From: Simmondsia chinensis
Taxonomy: Eukaryota; Streptophyta; Magnoliopsida; Caryophyllales; Simmondsiaceae
Assembly (NCBI GenBank): GCA_018398585.1
Contig: JAGTTD010000022.1
Location: 3,499,501 to 3,563,500, forward strand
Length of the DNA: 64,000 bases
Direction: 5' to 3'
The notes under the pieces were generated by a model that was given only the letters and a program-made list of their open reading frames with translations, was not told the origin of the DNA and made no database searches. Within the stretch, counting starts at the first letter, position 1. Each line of letters begins with the position of its first letter. Made by a program: the position numbers and the translations under genes. This document shows, in pieces, positions 23,341 to 35,389 of this stretch.

Positions 23341-26300
23341 TCATGGGAGACTAAAAATGACAGGTTTCACACCAATCCCTTCACTTGTTTTCAGAACCAA
23401 ATCTCTAGCTAGGCCTTTTGTAAACGGATCCACTAGATTCTAACTGGTCCTTACGAAGTCCACAGTGATGACACCCTCTCGAATGAGGTGTCTCACCATA
23501 CTATATCTTACACCAATGTGTCTGGACTTCCCATTGTATACCTCACTGTACGCTTTAGACAACGTAGCCTGACTATCACAATGGATAGATATCGGTGAGA
23601 TCAGCTTAGGCCACAAAAGGTATCTCATACAAGAGATCCTTTAACCACTCGGCTTCTTTAGCAGCAGATGCAGGAGCTATAAACTCCGCTGCCATTGTTG
23701 AATCAGTTATGCAAGACTGTTTCTTGGAACCCCAAGAAACCGCACCCCCACCAAGCAGGAATACCCACTCGCTTGTGGATGCATGATCCTCCACATAGGA
23801 GATCTAACTTGCATCAGAGTATCCCTCCAAAATTGGAGGATACCCTACATAAGAAAGACCATAACTCATAGTCTTTTTAAGGTACTTTAGTACACGTTCC
23901 ACAACTTTCCAATGGCTCTTACTTGGATTGCTAGTATATCTACTCAGCTTTCCAATAGCAAAGGCTATATCTGGACTTGTGCTCGTCATGGCGTACATAA
24001 GACTACCAATGACCTGGGCATATCTCAGTTGTGATACTGGAGCGCCCTCATTCGGTACTAATTTCACACTAGGGTCCAACGGAACAGACGCCGGTGCACA
24101 CTCATCAAAATGGAACCTCTTCAACACTTTTTCAATGTAGTGAGACTGTGTCAAGGACATGGAACCACCACTCCTTACAATTCTAATACCGAGGATCAAC
24201 TCCGCCTCACCCATGTCTTTCATAGCAAAGTTTTCAGAGAGAAACCGTTTGGTTCTCTCTACTTGTTCCACATCAGTACCAAATATCAGCATATCATCGA
24301 CATACAAACATAAAATGATCCCTTTGCCATTATCAAACTTGCTATAGACACATTTATCCGATTCATTTATAATGAATCTGTTGTTAAGCGCAACCTGATC
24401 AAATTTCTGATGCCATTGCTTCGGGGCTTGCTTCAGCCCATACAGAGAACGTATGAGTTTACACACTTTTCTCTCTTGGCCTGGAACAACAAATCCTTCC
24501 GGTTGTTCCATGTACACTTCCTCCTCTAGTTCACCATTCAGGAATGCTGTTTTGACATCCATTTGGTGTATTACTAGTTTATAAATAGAGGCAAGGGCAA
24601 TCAATACCCTTATCATTGATATTCTTTCCACGAGGGCATACGTGTCAAAGTAGTCCAACCCATGCTTTTGGGTGAACCCTTTTGCCACCAATCGGGCCTT
24701 GAATTTGTCAATCATTCCATCAACCTTCATCTTCTTTTTGAAGATCCATTTACACCCGATGGGCTTACTTTTTTGTGGAAGGTCGACAAGGATCCATGTA
24801 TTATTACCTAAGATGGAATCCATCTCATCATTTATAACCTCTTTCCAAAACGAGGCATCATGAGACCTCATTGCCTCATTAAACGTCATGGGATCAGCTT
24901 CCATGACACAATGTCACGAACACAATATTCCTTGGTCCGAGACAGTGCCAAGACCGTGCCCAGGTCACTGCCAGTGTTAAGCCAGTTTGTTGTCATGGCC
25001 TTGTCTTAGTCGCTGCCCAGGGACCGTGCCAACCATGTCAAGACATTGCCCAGTTCGCTGTGAGTACCGTGCCCCAGCCTTGTCGTGGTCGCTACCTCAA
25101 TCCATGCCTCACCTTGTCAAGGCTTGACCAGTGCGCAGCCCAGGCCCAGCCTCAGCTTGTCACGACAATGCCCAGCGTCTGCCCAGGCCTGTGTCCAGGG
25201 CCCGACCCTGTGCCGCACTCCAGGCGATCATCGCCCAGGCAGGCCCGTATCCTCCAGCCCGTGTCCTGCACCCTGCCGCACCGGAATAGTGCCAGTCCTG
25301 GCAGTTGGGGGCCACGCCCTGCCCTAACCGTTTGAAAAAGATTCTCTTTTGCTTAATTTCAAGATTAATTTTTGTAATAGATGCTTCTAGACATTTTAGG
25401 ATATTTTTCAGATTTATTCCATATTTTTAGTGTTTGTAATATTTCTATAAATAGGGAGTTAGAGTTTATTTTGTAATCACCTCTCAATTAAATCAATGAT
25501 ATGAATTCTCTTACTTTCTCATCTTTACTCTCTATTTCTCATCTCCTAAATTCTATTTCTCTCTCTCTCATCTCAACTCTATTTCTTATTCTCTCCCTCA
25601 TCTTAATCTCTATTGTCTCTTACGGGCCTAAGTCCTAGATTTGGGCCGTCACAACCTTGAGGGTTGTGAAACACAACAATATGGAGCCACTTGGTTCACA
25701 TCGTTCCTCGAACCTTCTACCAAATACATGTAGAAGTACGGACTGAAAGATTTCTCTTTCCTTGCTCTCTTACTCCTTCGGAATTCTAGAGCACTTTCAG
25801 GGACATCTTCCCTCTCATGACGAACATCGTCATACGACACTTGAGTGTCACTTTCAATCGGTACATAATCCCTCGGTCTAGGGATAGAAGCAAACCGATT
25901 CTCGTCAAATATCGCGTCTCTCGATTCTGTTATCGTATTCACATTGATATAATCATTAGGTTCAATTACATAGAACCGATATGCCTTGCTATGAGACGCA
26001 TAACCCAAAAAGATGCAATCTATGCCTCTTTCACCTAACTTTTTCCGTTTAGGTTCAGGGACTTTAACAACTGCCCTACACCCCCACACTTTCAGATAAG
26101 TCAAATTAGGGGCTCGTTTGTTCTACAGTTCATATGGGGTTATCTTATTTCTCTTGTTTGGAACTCTATTCAATATATGACAGGCCGTTAACATAGCCTC
26201 ACCCCAAAACCCATCGCTGAGACCGGAATAAGATAACATGGAATTAACCATCTCAGTTAAAGTCCGATTTTTTCTCTCAGCCACGCCATTCTGTTGTGGC

Positions 26301-28026
26301 GTATATGGTGCAGTTATTCCATGTATTATTCCTGTGGTTTCGAAATATTTAGGATCGTAGTACTCCCCACGACGGTCCGACTTTAGACGTTTGAGGAAGG
26401 TTTCATAGTGTAATTCAGTTTCTGTTTTATATGCTTTAAATCTATCAAGCGAGTTATCTTTGTTACTTATCAAATATACATAACAAAATCTTGAACAGTC
26501 ATCGATAAATGTAACAAAGTAATTCTTTCCACCTAAACTCGGTGTGCGCTTGAAATCACATAAATCGCTGTGTACTAGGTCAAGTAGATTAGTCTCTCTT
26601 TGCACTGAAGGAAATGGTAATTTCGTTATCTTAGTTGACATGCATGTTTTGCATTTGTCATCAACTTTATCTCTATGAGGAATCAACGAAGAATTAACCA
26701 TTTCAAGTAATCTACGAAAATGCACATGACCTAATCTTTGATGCCATAAAAACGACGAGTCAAGCATATAAAAAGAATCTCCAATTTTATTATCAATGTT
26801 CATTTTGAACATACCATTACATAAGTACCCTTTGCCAACAAAAACTCCACCCTTAGACAAAATAAACTTGTCGGCCTCAAAGACCAACTTGAACCCAAAC
26901 CTATTTAACAGGCCACCGGACACGAGGTTCTTCTTAACATCAGGGGCGAAGCATACATCGGTTAAAGTAAGGGTTTTTCCAGATGTGAAAAGTAAATCAA
27001 CTTTTTCCTTTCCTTTAACCAGTACCGACGCCCCATTTCCCATGAACAACTCAGTTCAGTTGTCCATGGGATCAAAAGTTGTGAAGAACTCCTTGTCCTT
27101 ACACGCATGTCTTGTGGCCCCCGAGTCAATCCACCAAGAGTTATCACTCTCGACTAGATTGACTTCTGATATCATCGCCATGAACCTCTCTTTCGAATTT
27201 TTGGCGCGATGATCAAGCCCCTTGCCTTTATTCTTTTTAAGGCGATAACAGTCCTTGCGTAAATGACCGGGCTTCTGACACTCCCATAGACCACTTTCGG
27301 CCTCTTGTCATTCCTCTTCTTTTGGAAGTGTCCGGTTCTCTTGGGTCCCTTGCTCGATTGGCCTTCTTCTGTAATATTGATTTTACCAATATCACCAGGG
27401 CGGTCTTTGGTGTCATCCTGTACTCTGTAACCTTCTTCAACACGTAAATGGTTAGCTAATTCCTCAATTGACATATCCTCCTTCTTGTGTTTAAGGCTTT
27501 TCTTAACATATTTCCAAGAAGGAGGAAGTTTGTCAATTAAGGAAGAAACAACAATTGTATCGCCCATGTTCATGTTATGTTGTTTGAAATTATTTAATAT
27601 TCGTTCGATTTTATGGAATTGCTCCATGACAGGACGATCATCAATCATCTTATAATTGTTAAATTGGCTAACCAGGAACTTTTTGCTTGTATCATCCTCG
27701 GCCATGTAGCATGCCTCAAGTGCGTCCCACAGTACCTTCGCAGTCGGCATGTTCGAGTAAATGTCAAACAGGGTATCAGTCATCCCATTCAGAATATGCC
27801 CTCTGCAGATGTACTCATCGTTCTCCCACTTCAGTCTGGCCCTCTGCTCGGCCAACGTCTCTTCGTCCTCAGAGACGGGGGATGGACATGGTGTATTCAA
27901 GACATACACCCCGTTCAGCGCCGTGATGAGGAAGTGCATCTTCCTTTGCCATCGGCGGAAGTTCCCGCCATCAAGCCGGTCCAACTTCACAAAGTTGGCT
28001 ATCATTTCCCTTAGTGATGAATCCAT
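23341..28026 (-). pseudogene. Ty1/copia Gag-Pol polyprotein, disrupted
   Basis: Read from 28026 downwards. Gag: MDSSLREMIANFVKLDRLDG with the UBN2-type KVLWDALEACY and LIDKLPPSWK. A zinc knuckle (GSCQKPGHLRKDC) lies in a shifted frame near 27270. The pre-integrase/integrase part has LWHQRLGHVHFRRL, LVHSDLCDF, LKSDRRGEYY and NGVAERKNRTL (26950-26150). RT has WIFKKKMKVDG, MDVKTAFLNGELEEEVYMEQ and the catalytic LYVDDMLIFG (about 24300). RNase H has YSDAS, HCDSQATLSKAYS and ends FSLP at 23341. Breaks: frame change near 27275, stop near 27058, stop at 26120, solo-LTR insertion at 24912-25671, stop near 23805 and a frame change near 23610. The element is dead but complete in domain content. Confidence 0.93.
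24912..25671 (+). mobile_element. Solo Ty3/gypsy LTR inserted in the copia pol gene, TSD CACAA
   Basis: Begins TGTCACGAAC and ends GTTGTGAAA (expected GTGACA, one base changed). CACAA flanks both ends (24907-24911, 25672-25676). It separates copia codons just upstream of the RT domain. A TATA-like 'ctataaatagggag' near 25446 gives plus orientation. Its GC-rich 'gtgccaagaccgtgcccagg' stretch and the end 'gggccgtcacaacctt' resemble the reverse complement of the LTRs of the element at 44637-50645, so it belongs to a related family. Confidence 0.88.
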
Positions 28027-28056
28027 AACCCAAACCAGAAAGATAAGCCTTAAGAT

Positions 28057-28817
28057 TGCTAGTACAAATCTAAAAATACTTGCAAAATCCTTGCAATCGG
28101 GTAACCCAAGATCTCAGGTGTTGAGGCTATGTGATCACTTTCCTTAAGGCTTATTTCGGTATACAAAATATCCTCGGGGATACAACAACAACCAAACAAT
28201 GGAGTGAAGATGTGTATGGGGAGAGATTGACAGAGATGATATGAGATTGATCAGGTTTAAGACAACAAACACTTGTATACACACAAAAAACTCAAGAGCA
28301 CATGAAGATGTTCTTCAATATCTTTCTCTCTTATGATTCTCTAATCAAAATCGTATATTTTCAATGTATGCAACAAGAATCAGATGGGGTATTTATATGT
28401 TTCCAATGGAATGAGACGTCCCCAAGAGAAAACTAAGAAAAGACACCAAAAACATGGAATAAAGACGCGAAAATAACTGTCAGAAAACTGAGCTGTGTGT
28501 CGACACACACATCGACACATAGGGTTACTGTAAGTTTGTTTGTCGACACACAGTCCTTATGTGTCGACACACAACACCCTGTTGTGCGCTTTTGTAAGGC
28601 TGTGTGTCGACACACGGGCCATGTGTGTCGACACACACCTGATTCCCAATAGTACTGCAGGATTGTGTGTCGACACATATGGCCCATGTGTCGACACACA
28701 CTCCTCTCATGTTGTAAACACTTAAACACATTCCGGGACTATCTCATACACATTTTATACATACATTAAACAATGTTTTATATATTTATCAACACATATT
28801 TTGAAAATACTCTAACA
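28057..28817 (-). mobile_element. 5' LTR of the copia element, with TGTGTCGACACA palindromes
   Basis: A 761-bp LTR collinear with the left one and highly similar, with scattered substitutions and short indels (for example a 10-base difference near 28350). The left tip is TGCTAGT, one transition from TGTTAGT. The palindrome row lies at about 28490-28705. Confidence 0.9.
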
Positions 28818-29640
28818 AACTCCACCCCACACATTCACTCACACTCTCTCTTCACCATCCACATCCTCTCTCCTCTCCCTCACGGTTCCCCCTCTCTCTC
28901 TACCCGAGACCCGCCTAGTGAGGGCCGAAGCCGAGACGCCTCAGGATGCCAGGACCCGACCAAGCTCATGTCATCACCGACGCCACCGCCTTGAGCAGCA
29001 AGCCACCTCCGAGATCACCGCATGCAACGCCCCTGCAACCCGACTTTCCCTCTCTACCCGGTATATTCTATCTTTTGCCGTCTTTGCTCTACCTCGAGTT
29101 ATACCAGGTATCATACCTTCCTTACTCAACTCAAACAAGGCATGTCATCATATTTATTTTACTTACTATTCTAGCCTTTTCTGGGATAAACCCCGACTTA
29201 AGCACCAGTGGGGTCTCCCACGGGCCACGCCTGTGGGTTCCTGTCGTTACATTTACTTATTTTCAGCTTGTTATCGTTATTTCTTGAACGTATACCAATT
29301 TAAGCATCAGAGGGGTCCCCCATGGGAGCAGCCCGTGGATCCCTCTGACCAGTTCACTCGTCTCACAGGTTGAACCAAGCGTTGGCCCTGCCGCCCTCTA
29401 AAGAAGACTCACTCGCCTTCATACTCACCCTCACTCTTGGGCGTTCTCATGACCCTCCCCCGGGGCTTGGTCGTGGGACCCCGAGAGCATCGGGACCCCC
29501 CTCGTTTTTCTTTTCTTTTCTTGTAGCCCTTCAAAAATCTCTGTAATAAAAATATTAATTAATAATAAAATTTAATAAAAGACAAAGGGCCTGTATTATC
29601 GCCCTCCATAAAAGAACCTCGATTATTGTTATCCGAAACA
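28818..29640 (+). mobile_element. Tat-like LTR, 3' part
   Basis: Continuation of the LTR begun at 20690, on the far side of the copia insert. It carries 'gacttaagcaccagtggggt' and 'tttaagcatcagaggggtcc', phrases like those in the U5 part of Tat/Ogre-type LTRs, and ends ATCCGAAACA at 29640 directly before the PBS. Confidence 0.75.
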
Positions 29641-29641
29641 G

Positions 29642-29659
29642 TTGGCGCCGTCCGTGGAA
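29642..29659 (+). promoter_or_regulatory. Primer-binding site of the Tat-like element
   Basis: ttggcgccgtccgtggaa matches the TTGGCGCCGTCTGTGGGAA pattern found next to Tat/Ogre-type LTRs (thought to pair with an arginine tRNA). Beyond it only about 0.3-0.5 kb of A-rich leader remains; gag and pol are missing. Confidence 0.8.
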
Positions 29660-30244
29660 AATGAAAAATTTTGGGCAAATCACTCTAAACCTGTACATTC
29701 TACCAATTTACTTGTTAAAATAATAAATAAATAAATAAAAATTGGATTAAAAAGAAAAAAGAAAAAAAAATCAGATTAAAAAAATCGGATTAAAAAAAAG
29801 GGAAAGAAAAATCGGATTGAAAGAAAAAAAAGAAATAAAAATAAAAATAAACAAAACCTGGAACAAGGTCTAAAGGGAATTTTAATTATTTTTTATATTT
29901 TTAGATAAAAAATAAGAGAATTTTTTAATATTTACAAAAAAAATAATTATTTTAATTAGTATAGTAAAAATATTATAAATTTATAAAATAATATAATTTT
30001 TTAAATTTCCAAAAAAAATATTATAATAGAAAATATAATAATTTTTAAAAAATAAATCACAAAATTAGATTGAAAATTTAAAATTAAAAATTTAAAAATA
30101 AAAAATTCTGAATTTTTTTGTAAAACATTGAAAAATAAAATTTAAAATTATTATTATATTTTTTATACTTTTTCCAAAAAAATATCTTTCATAATTTATT
30201 TAAAATTTTTAATTTCATACTTCTTTATTTTGAAATTTATGAAT
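29660..30244. other. A/T-rich leader remnant and foldback interior
   Basis: Runs of 'aaaaagaaaaaa' and 'atcggattaaaaa' followed by very AT-rich DNA. No gene. The junction between the truncated Tat-like leader and the older foldback element lies somewhere here and cannot be placed exactly. Confidence 0.5.
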
Positions 30245-30568
30245 ATCTAAGTGGTGTCTTATGTTTAGTAACAAAGTTCGAGAGGTGAGGTATGTATAAT
30301 AACAAAGTTCAGGAAATTATTTTATGAAATTGAAAGTATAGGGGGTGTGTTGTGTTAATTTACAAAGTTTAAGGGGCTTATTTTATGAAATTGAAAGTGC
30401 AGTGGGTGTGTTGTGTTAATTTGTGAAGTTTAGAGAGCTATTTTTTGAAATAGAAAGTGCAAGGGAATGTGTTATATTTAATTGTAAAGTTTACGGGACT
30501 ATGTTTTAAAATTTAAAGTGCAGGGAGTGTTATAATTAATTATAAAGTTCAGGAGGTCTTACTATATT
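30245..30568 (-). repeat. Right arm of the giant inverted repeat (60-bp minisatellite)
   Basis: Reverse-complement counterpart of 20341-20689, with units such as 'ggtgtgttgtgttaatttac', 'aaagttt..ggggct' and 'ttttatgaaattgaaagtgc'. It ends in gtcttactatattttg, mirroring 'aaaatatagtaagac' at the outer edge of the left arm. Confidence 0.8.
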
Positions 30569-30931
30569 TTGCTCAAAATTTAATTTAATTCCTATGTTCT
30601 CTTTGGTTAAAGCAACTTTTCATAAAAATACAATTAAAATGACTATTATATTTATGACCAATCTTCCAATTTTTACAAATGAAGGATAAAGTTAATAGAG
30701 AGACTCACAATTAAAAGAATAAAGTTGTCAAATTTATAAATTATAAGAGATAGAATTATCATACAATTTAAAATTTACTAAAAAAATAGAACTTACCTAT
30801 GGGGTTAGGTAAGTTACAACCTATGTTAGAATGTCCAACATTTTACCTACTTTTCGCATATCAAATAAGAACTAAAATTCACCGTACCTATTAATTATAA
30901 CTTTTTATATCTACTTCACATTTTTCGCATA
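30569..30931. other. AT-rich spacer
   Basis: I see no gene or recognisable element between the foldback arm and the next LTR. Confidence 0.5.
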
Positions 30932-31968
30932 TGTCGGATGGTCACCGTGGAGGGCAGGGAGTGAACCCGGGTCCTTATAAAGGGAGAGACGTGAGGTCTC
31001 TTAGGGAGAGGGTGAGGGGTGAGGGGTGAGGCGTGAGGCCTTGGAGTGGATTACATGTATTAGGCGTGAGGCCCTGGGGTGGATTATGGAGAGAGAGAGA
31101 GAGGGGAAGAGCCTGTTCCTACTTCTGCCTGAATGAGGGAAGTGAGGTTGGTATTTATGGGGAAGGGAAAGTTGGTTGGTGCTGGGCGGTAATGCCAGGT
31201 TGGGGCGGTACCGCCTAGCTTTGCATAACAGGGAGGTGAAGGTAGCTGATTTGTTAAAGGAGAGGTGGTACCGCCTGGGTGGTGAGGAGGTGATGCCGCC
31301 TGGGTGATGATTGGTTGAGAGGGGTGGTGGTACCGCCTGGGTGGTGATTGGTTAAGAGGGGAGGTGGTACCGCCTAGGTGGTGATTGGTTGAGAGGGGTG
31401 GTGGTACCGCCTGGGTGATGAGGAGATGGTACAGCCTGGTGACGATTGGTTGAGAGGGGAGGTGATACCTCCTGCGTTTGTGCCTGATAGTAGAAAGGCG
31501 GTGAGTGCAGACCGTGGGTCGATAAGCGAAAGTCTAGGTTGACGGTACCATGGTGCTGGTGGATGTGGGCGGTAGCAAGTTAGGCGGTAGCTGGGATTGG
31601 CGCTACCGTGGTGCTTCATGTTAGGCGGATACTGATGGTAATGGAAGATAAGCGTTTACCGTCAGTATGTTGATGATAGGCAGGGTTGGCGGTACCAAGG
31701 CCTATGTTAGGCGGCACCTTATGATGGAGGAGGCCAGTGGTACCGGGAGCCTAGGTGTGGGATAGAGATGAGCGGTATTGAATACTGTGTACGCTATAGG
31801 TTGGCGGCACCTTGGCTTACGGTAACTAGGGCAGGTGGTGGTATATTTAGTGCCGCCAACCTACTACCTTGATGTGCTTAAAGCAGTTACTTATCCTGGG
31901 GCGTGGAGGTGCCACCAGTTCTGGTACCGTGGTTGACTTATTGACTTAGTTCACTTTTTTCCCCAACA
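30932..31968 (-). mobile_element. Left (3') LTR of the Tat-like element, U5 end missing
   Basis: About 1,037 bp similar to 38245-39234, ending CCCCAACA at 31968. It includes short tandem phrases such as 'gaggtggtaccgcctgggtg' and 'gattggttgagaggggt' (31260-31460). Confidence 0.78.
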
Positions 31969-32456
31969 GTTAGCCCCCCACTCTATAGTCGAATGTGAGC
32001 GGGTTTATGTTCAGCTGGAGGCGAATATTAACTTGGTCACATTTGACAGTGGAGTATATAATATTAAAAGAGGTGGCGCCTTGCTTCTAGCCGTCTCAGT
32101 TTAATGGCGCGAGCAGGTGGTTCCGCCAGGTTGGATAAGGAGTTGGCGTCAGGGTAGTTGAGGGGCTTTTCTTGGGAACACGCGAGCATCGATGTGACAA
32201 CGGTACTGAATGACGTGTGGCAGCTTTGCGTCCCATCTGTCAGCTTTTAACTCAATCTGAGCCATCCTTTTGGGGATTTAATCTGAGGCGTTAATTTATC
32301 CCTCTCATTCCTCCGTTTTTCTTCTTTTTGGTTCTCGTTTCTCCTCTGCGCCCAAAACTTTGTTTTTCGTTTCACCATGCTCCTTTGCCTGATTGTTCAC
32401 GGTTTTCGCTGTTGTTCATGATCTTGATTCCGTACCTCTGTTTGATATACGAGAAA

Positions 32457-34491
32457 ATGGTTGACTTTTCAGGGGTGGACGAACAAGAGGTTCGAACTGA
32501 CCAATCCGCGGGAGAAATGGTCATTTATGGTGGAGGAGGTGACGTCCCCGCGGTTCGTGAAGATGTTCCCTCTTCGGAGCAACCAATAGTGGAGGGGGCT
32601 GTCTCGGAGTCCATTTCTGAACGTCCTTCTGTTGCCCATTGGAGGAGGGAACAAGCCGGGCTTGCCAAGGAGTTTGCCGAGGCGTTTCGAGCTCGTCCTC
32701 TTCGCTCTTTTGTGCAGCAGACGGCAGGTGAAGAGGGGGTTGCAATGCTACTTTTCAGGTATTTTTTCCCTGACGATTTCGAGATCCAAGGTCCCAAGGA
32801 AGACGAATGTCCTTTGTTTCCGACTCCGGGCTTTTTTGGGGTTAGTGTGGATGCTTTGGATGCGGGTTTGAGGTTTCCCATTCCGCAATTTGTGGCTAAC
32901 GTTTTGTATTTATATACAATTTGTCCGGGTCAAGTTACCCCAAACGGTTATAGGAATATCTATGGTTTTTTATTAGGCTATTTCGTAAATGGGTTCCAGC
33001 CAACCCACCATGTGTTTGATGTCCTACTTCAAACGAAGGTAGTTAATAGTGGGACGTCTTTTGAGCGCCGAGTTGGGGCTACCTTTATCAAGAGCCTCCC
33101 TTTTAATATAAAACACCTGTTAAATAAGTTTATTTGGGTTAAGCCTTCGAGTCGTCCCCGTTACCCTACAAAATGGCAGCCGGTATACAAGCCTCCTCGT
33201 CCGGCACTTGACACTTTGACCTCAGAGGAGCGAGCTATATACGACTACTTTACTGGGGATTTTGAAAGTGGCAAGTTTCTGGCGACAAGAGAGATGTTAG
33301 AACAGGAGATGGTTTTAGCAAAAGTTGGCTTGAGCCAGAAGCCGTATCCAGGTAGGTGTTTGGTTTTACATGTGTTCGGTTGCTTTTTCTTTGGTTGGCG
33401 GGGTTTTGAACTTACTTTTCTTTCTTTCATTTAACTGAGGAGCTAGACATTCCGAGCTTGTCTTCCCTCCCCACTGGTAAGAAGGGGCAACGGAGGCATG
33501 TTGCTTTAAAAAGGCGTAAGTTAACACGAAAATCGTTACGCCAGCCTTCGCCGTCCTCTGAGAAGAGGGGGCCTTTGCATAAGCGTCGTCGTCTAAGAAG
33601 TAGGTGAGCTCCCGTATCCCAGGAAGATCTTACTACCGATGTTGAGCCTGAGCTGGGGGTGTAAGGCTCTCCTTTGGCGGAACTGGACCTATCTCCCGAT
33701 ATCCCAGAAAGGGAGATTGTTGCAGGTTTGAGTAGTGAACATGGTCTTGGAGAGAGGTCAAGGAGATTGGAGCCATCTTCTTCCACATCAACTGGATGCA
33801 GCTTTGATTCCCTTAAACAACGTTTAAAGGAGTTTTCGTCTAGGGATTTGGGGAGAGAGTATGGAGTTCCTTCAGCTGAGTTGGCGTCTCTCATTTCTGA
33901 GGTACAGACTTCTTCTTTCCTTATTCTACAGTTTTCTTTTGCATCTTACGCATTTTAGGTTTGTGTTTTTAGGGATTTAGCACTGTAGGAGTAGCATTGG
34001 CAGCTTTATCGGAAAAAGACTCCAATCTTCAACTCCTTTAGAACGAATTGGCATCTTCCTTAGCTGCACTGAAGCGTTCTCAAGAAGTTGAGCAGCGCCA
34101 GGCGAGGACAAATGAAGAGTTAAAGATTAAGATTGAAAAGCTGAAGGCTGCGATTGAAGGGTTGAAGACCAAAAATGATGAATTGCGAGTATCCGTTCAG
34201 GAATCTCAAGGTAAGCTTGAAAGGTTTCTTGCTGAGATTCCCTCCCGGTTGGCTGGCCCCAAGGAGGTGCCGGTAGAAGATTACCGTGCCAGTTTTGAAT
34301 TTTCTGAGGAACAAAGCGAATGGTACTGGGATGGAGTCGATAAGGCTTTAGCCAAATTTCAAGAGAAGGTGCAGAATGCTTTTCCTCAGCTTGATAACGC
34401 CGTTCTTTGGCAGATTGCGAATGAGGTGAACCAAGAGATGGAAGACAAGGTGGAAGGCAAGTCCAATACTGAGAGTGACCGGGAAGATTGA
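32457..34491 (+). pseudogene. Antisense 'putative gypsy-type transposon' (PF04195-like) gene with coiled coil, in the Tat-like element
   Basis: Plus-strand gene opposite to the element's own direction. First block 32457-33351 (MVDFSGVDEQEVRTDQSAGE...) contains LRFPIPQFVANVLYLYTICP and GQVTPNGYRNIYGFLLGYF, like the PF04195 'putative gypsy type transposon' family, and ends at a gtaggt donor. A second block (about 33440-33902, basic then Ser/Pro-rich) and a third (about 33973-34491) follow; the third is a strong coiled coil (LKIKIEKLKAAIEGLKTKND) ending TESDRED. Stops near 33603, 33661 and 34038 interrupt the later blocks. An earlier ATG at 32328 exists, but the later one gives a cleaner start. 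Extra antisense ORFs are known in Tat-lineage elements; their role is unknown. Confidence 0.65.
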
Positions 34492-35389
34492 AGTACTCTT
34501 TTTGGTTTTGGCATCGTTTTCTTAGTGTTTAGTCTATTTTTGTTGTAAATATACTCATGTTACACGTACTTTCAAAAGGGTGTTTTGTTGATTATTTTGT
34601 ATGAGAGATATTTTGTTTTAAAGTATTTGGAATGTGTATATAATTGGGTGTTTGTCAATACGTATACTATAGATAGATGGCTTCATGCGAGTAAGGGGCT
34701 TGAGTAGTCTTAATGTTTCAAAAAGTGAGGGACTAAGTCATACACTTGCTTAGTCAGGCGTTACCTGACCTACTTTTTGGGGTATTTTGACTTGAGGTCA
34801 GCGTTATTGTTTAAAAGATGTGTTTTAGCTTTTGGAATATGCTTTAAGGCTTAGAGGGATTAAACTTTTTAAGGATCATGCTTGTTGTTGTTTCCATGGC
34901 AAGGTTCAGGGAGGTACTTGTAATGGTTCATGTGAGTAGCTAATGTGGGCGTTGCTTCTTCTAATTTGCCAATTCTTGGTATGGCCTCTAGGAATTGTGT
35001 TCTTGATTGGAAGCATTATTCATGGTCGAGCAACGATTGTTTGAAGACGTTGCTCCGCCTAACTTATTAACTCTTGGCACGGTCACTTGGAGCTGCTAAT
35101 TTGAGGTTTTGTCAAATTATGGATGTTGAGCCAGGTTATGAATAACTGTACATTTAGCTTCTTGGTTTTTACTTTACAAGTTGATGCGGAATGTACTGTG
35201 AATAGTTTTAACTCCCAGCCCCCAGCTATAGGCTGGGTTGGAGCGTATTGTGAATATTTGTAACTCCTAGCCCCTAGTCGTGGGCTGGGTTGGAGCGTAT
35301 TCTGTTTCGTACTCCTTGTGTTGGATGGAGCGTAAATCGTGCTCCCATACGGGTTAGAGCGAAACAACCGCTTGTCCTTATATTAGGTG
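34492..35389. other. Non-coding interior of the Tat-like element
   Basis: No ORF of note. The 3' half begins to show the 'ctcccagcccccagctataggctgggttg' type phrases that recur further on. Confidence 0.5.

Larger units (their letters stand above)
22024..28817 (-). mobile_element. Complete Ty1/copia element with TSD AACTC, nested in the Tat-like LTR
   Basis: LTRs at 22024-22774 and 28057-28817. The left LTR has perfect TGTTAGT/ACTAACA tips. The element is flanked by AACTC at 22019-22023 and 28818-28822. Coding runs on the minus strand, so the right LTR is the 5' LTR. A purine-rich tract (aaaaatggtgggggat read on the minus strand) sits next to the left LTR. A 760-bp solo gypsy LTR (24912-25671) later inserted into it. 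Confidence 0.93.

Noticed and set aside
25060..25335. 91-codon Pro/Arg-rich ORF
   Set aside because: Lies entirely in the GC-rich cap of the solo gypsy LTR; similar spurious ORFs occur in the LTRs near 45010 and 50356.
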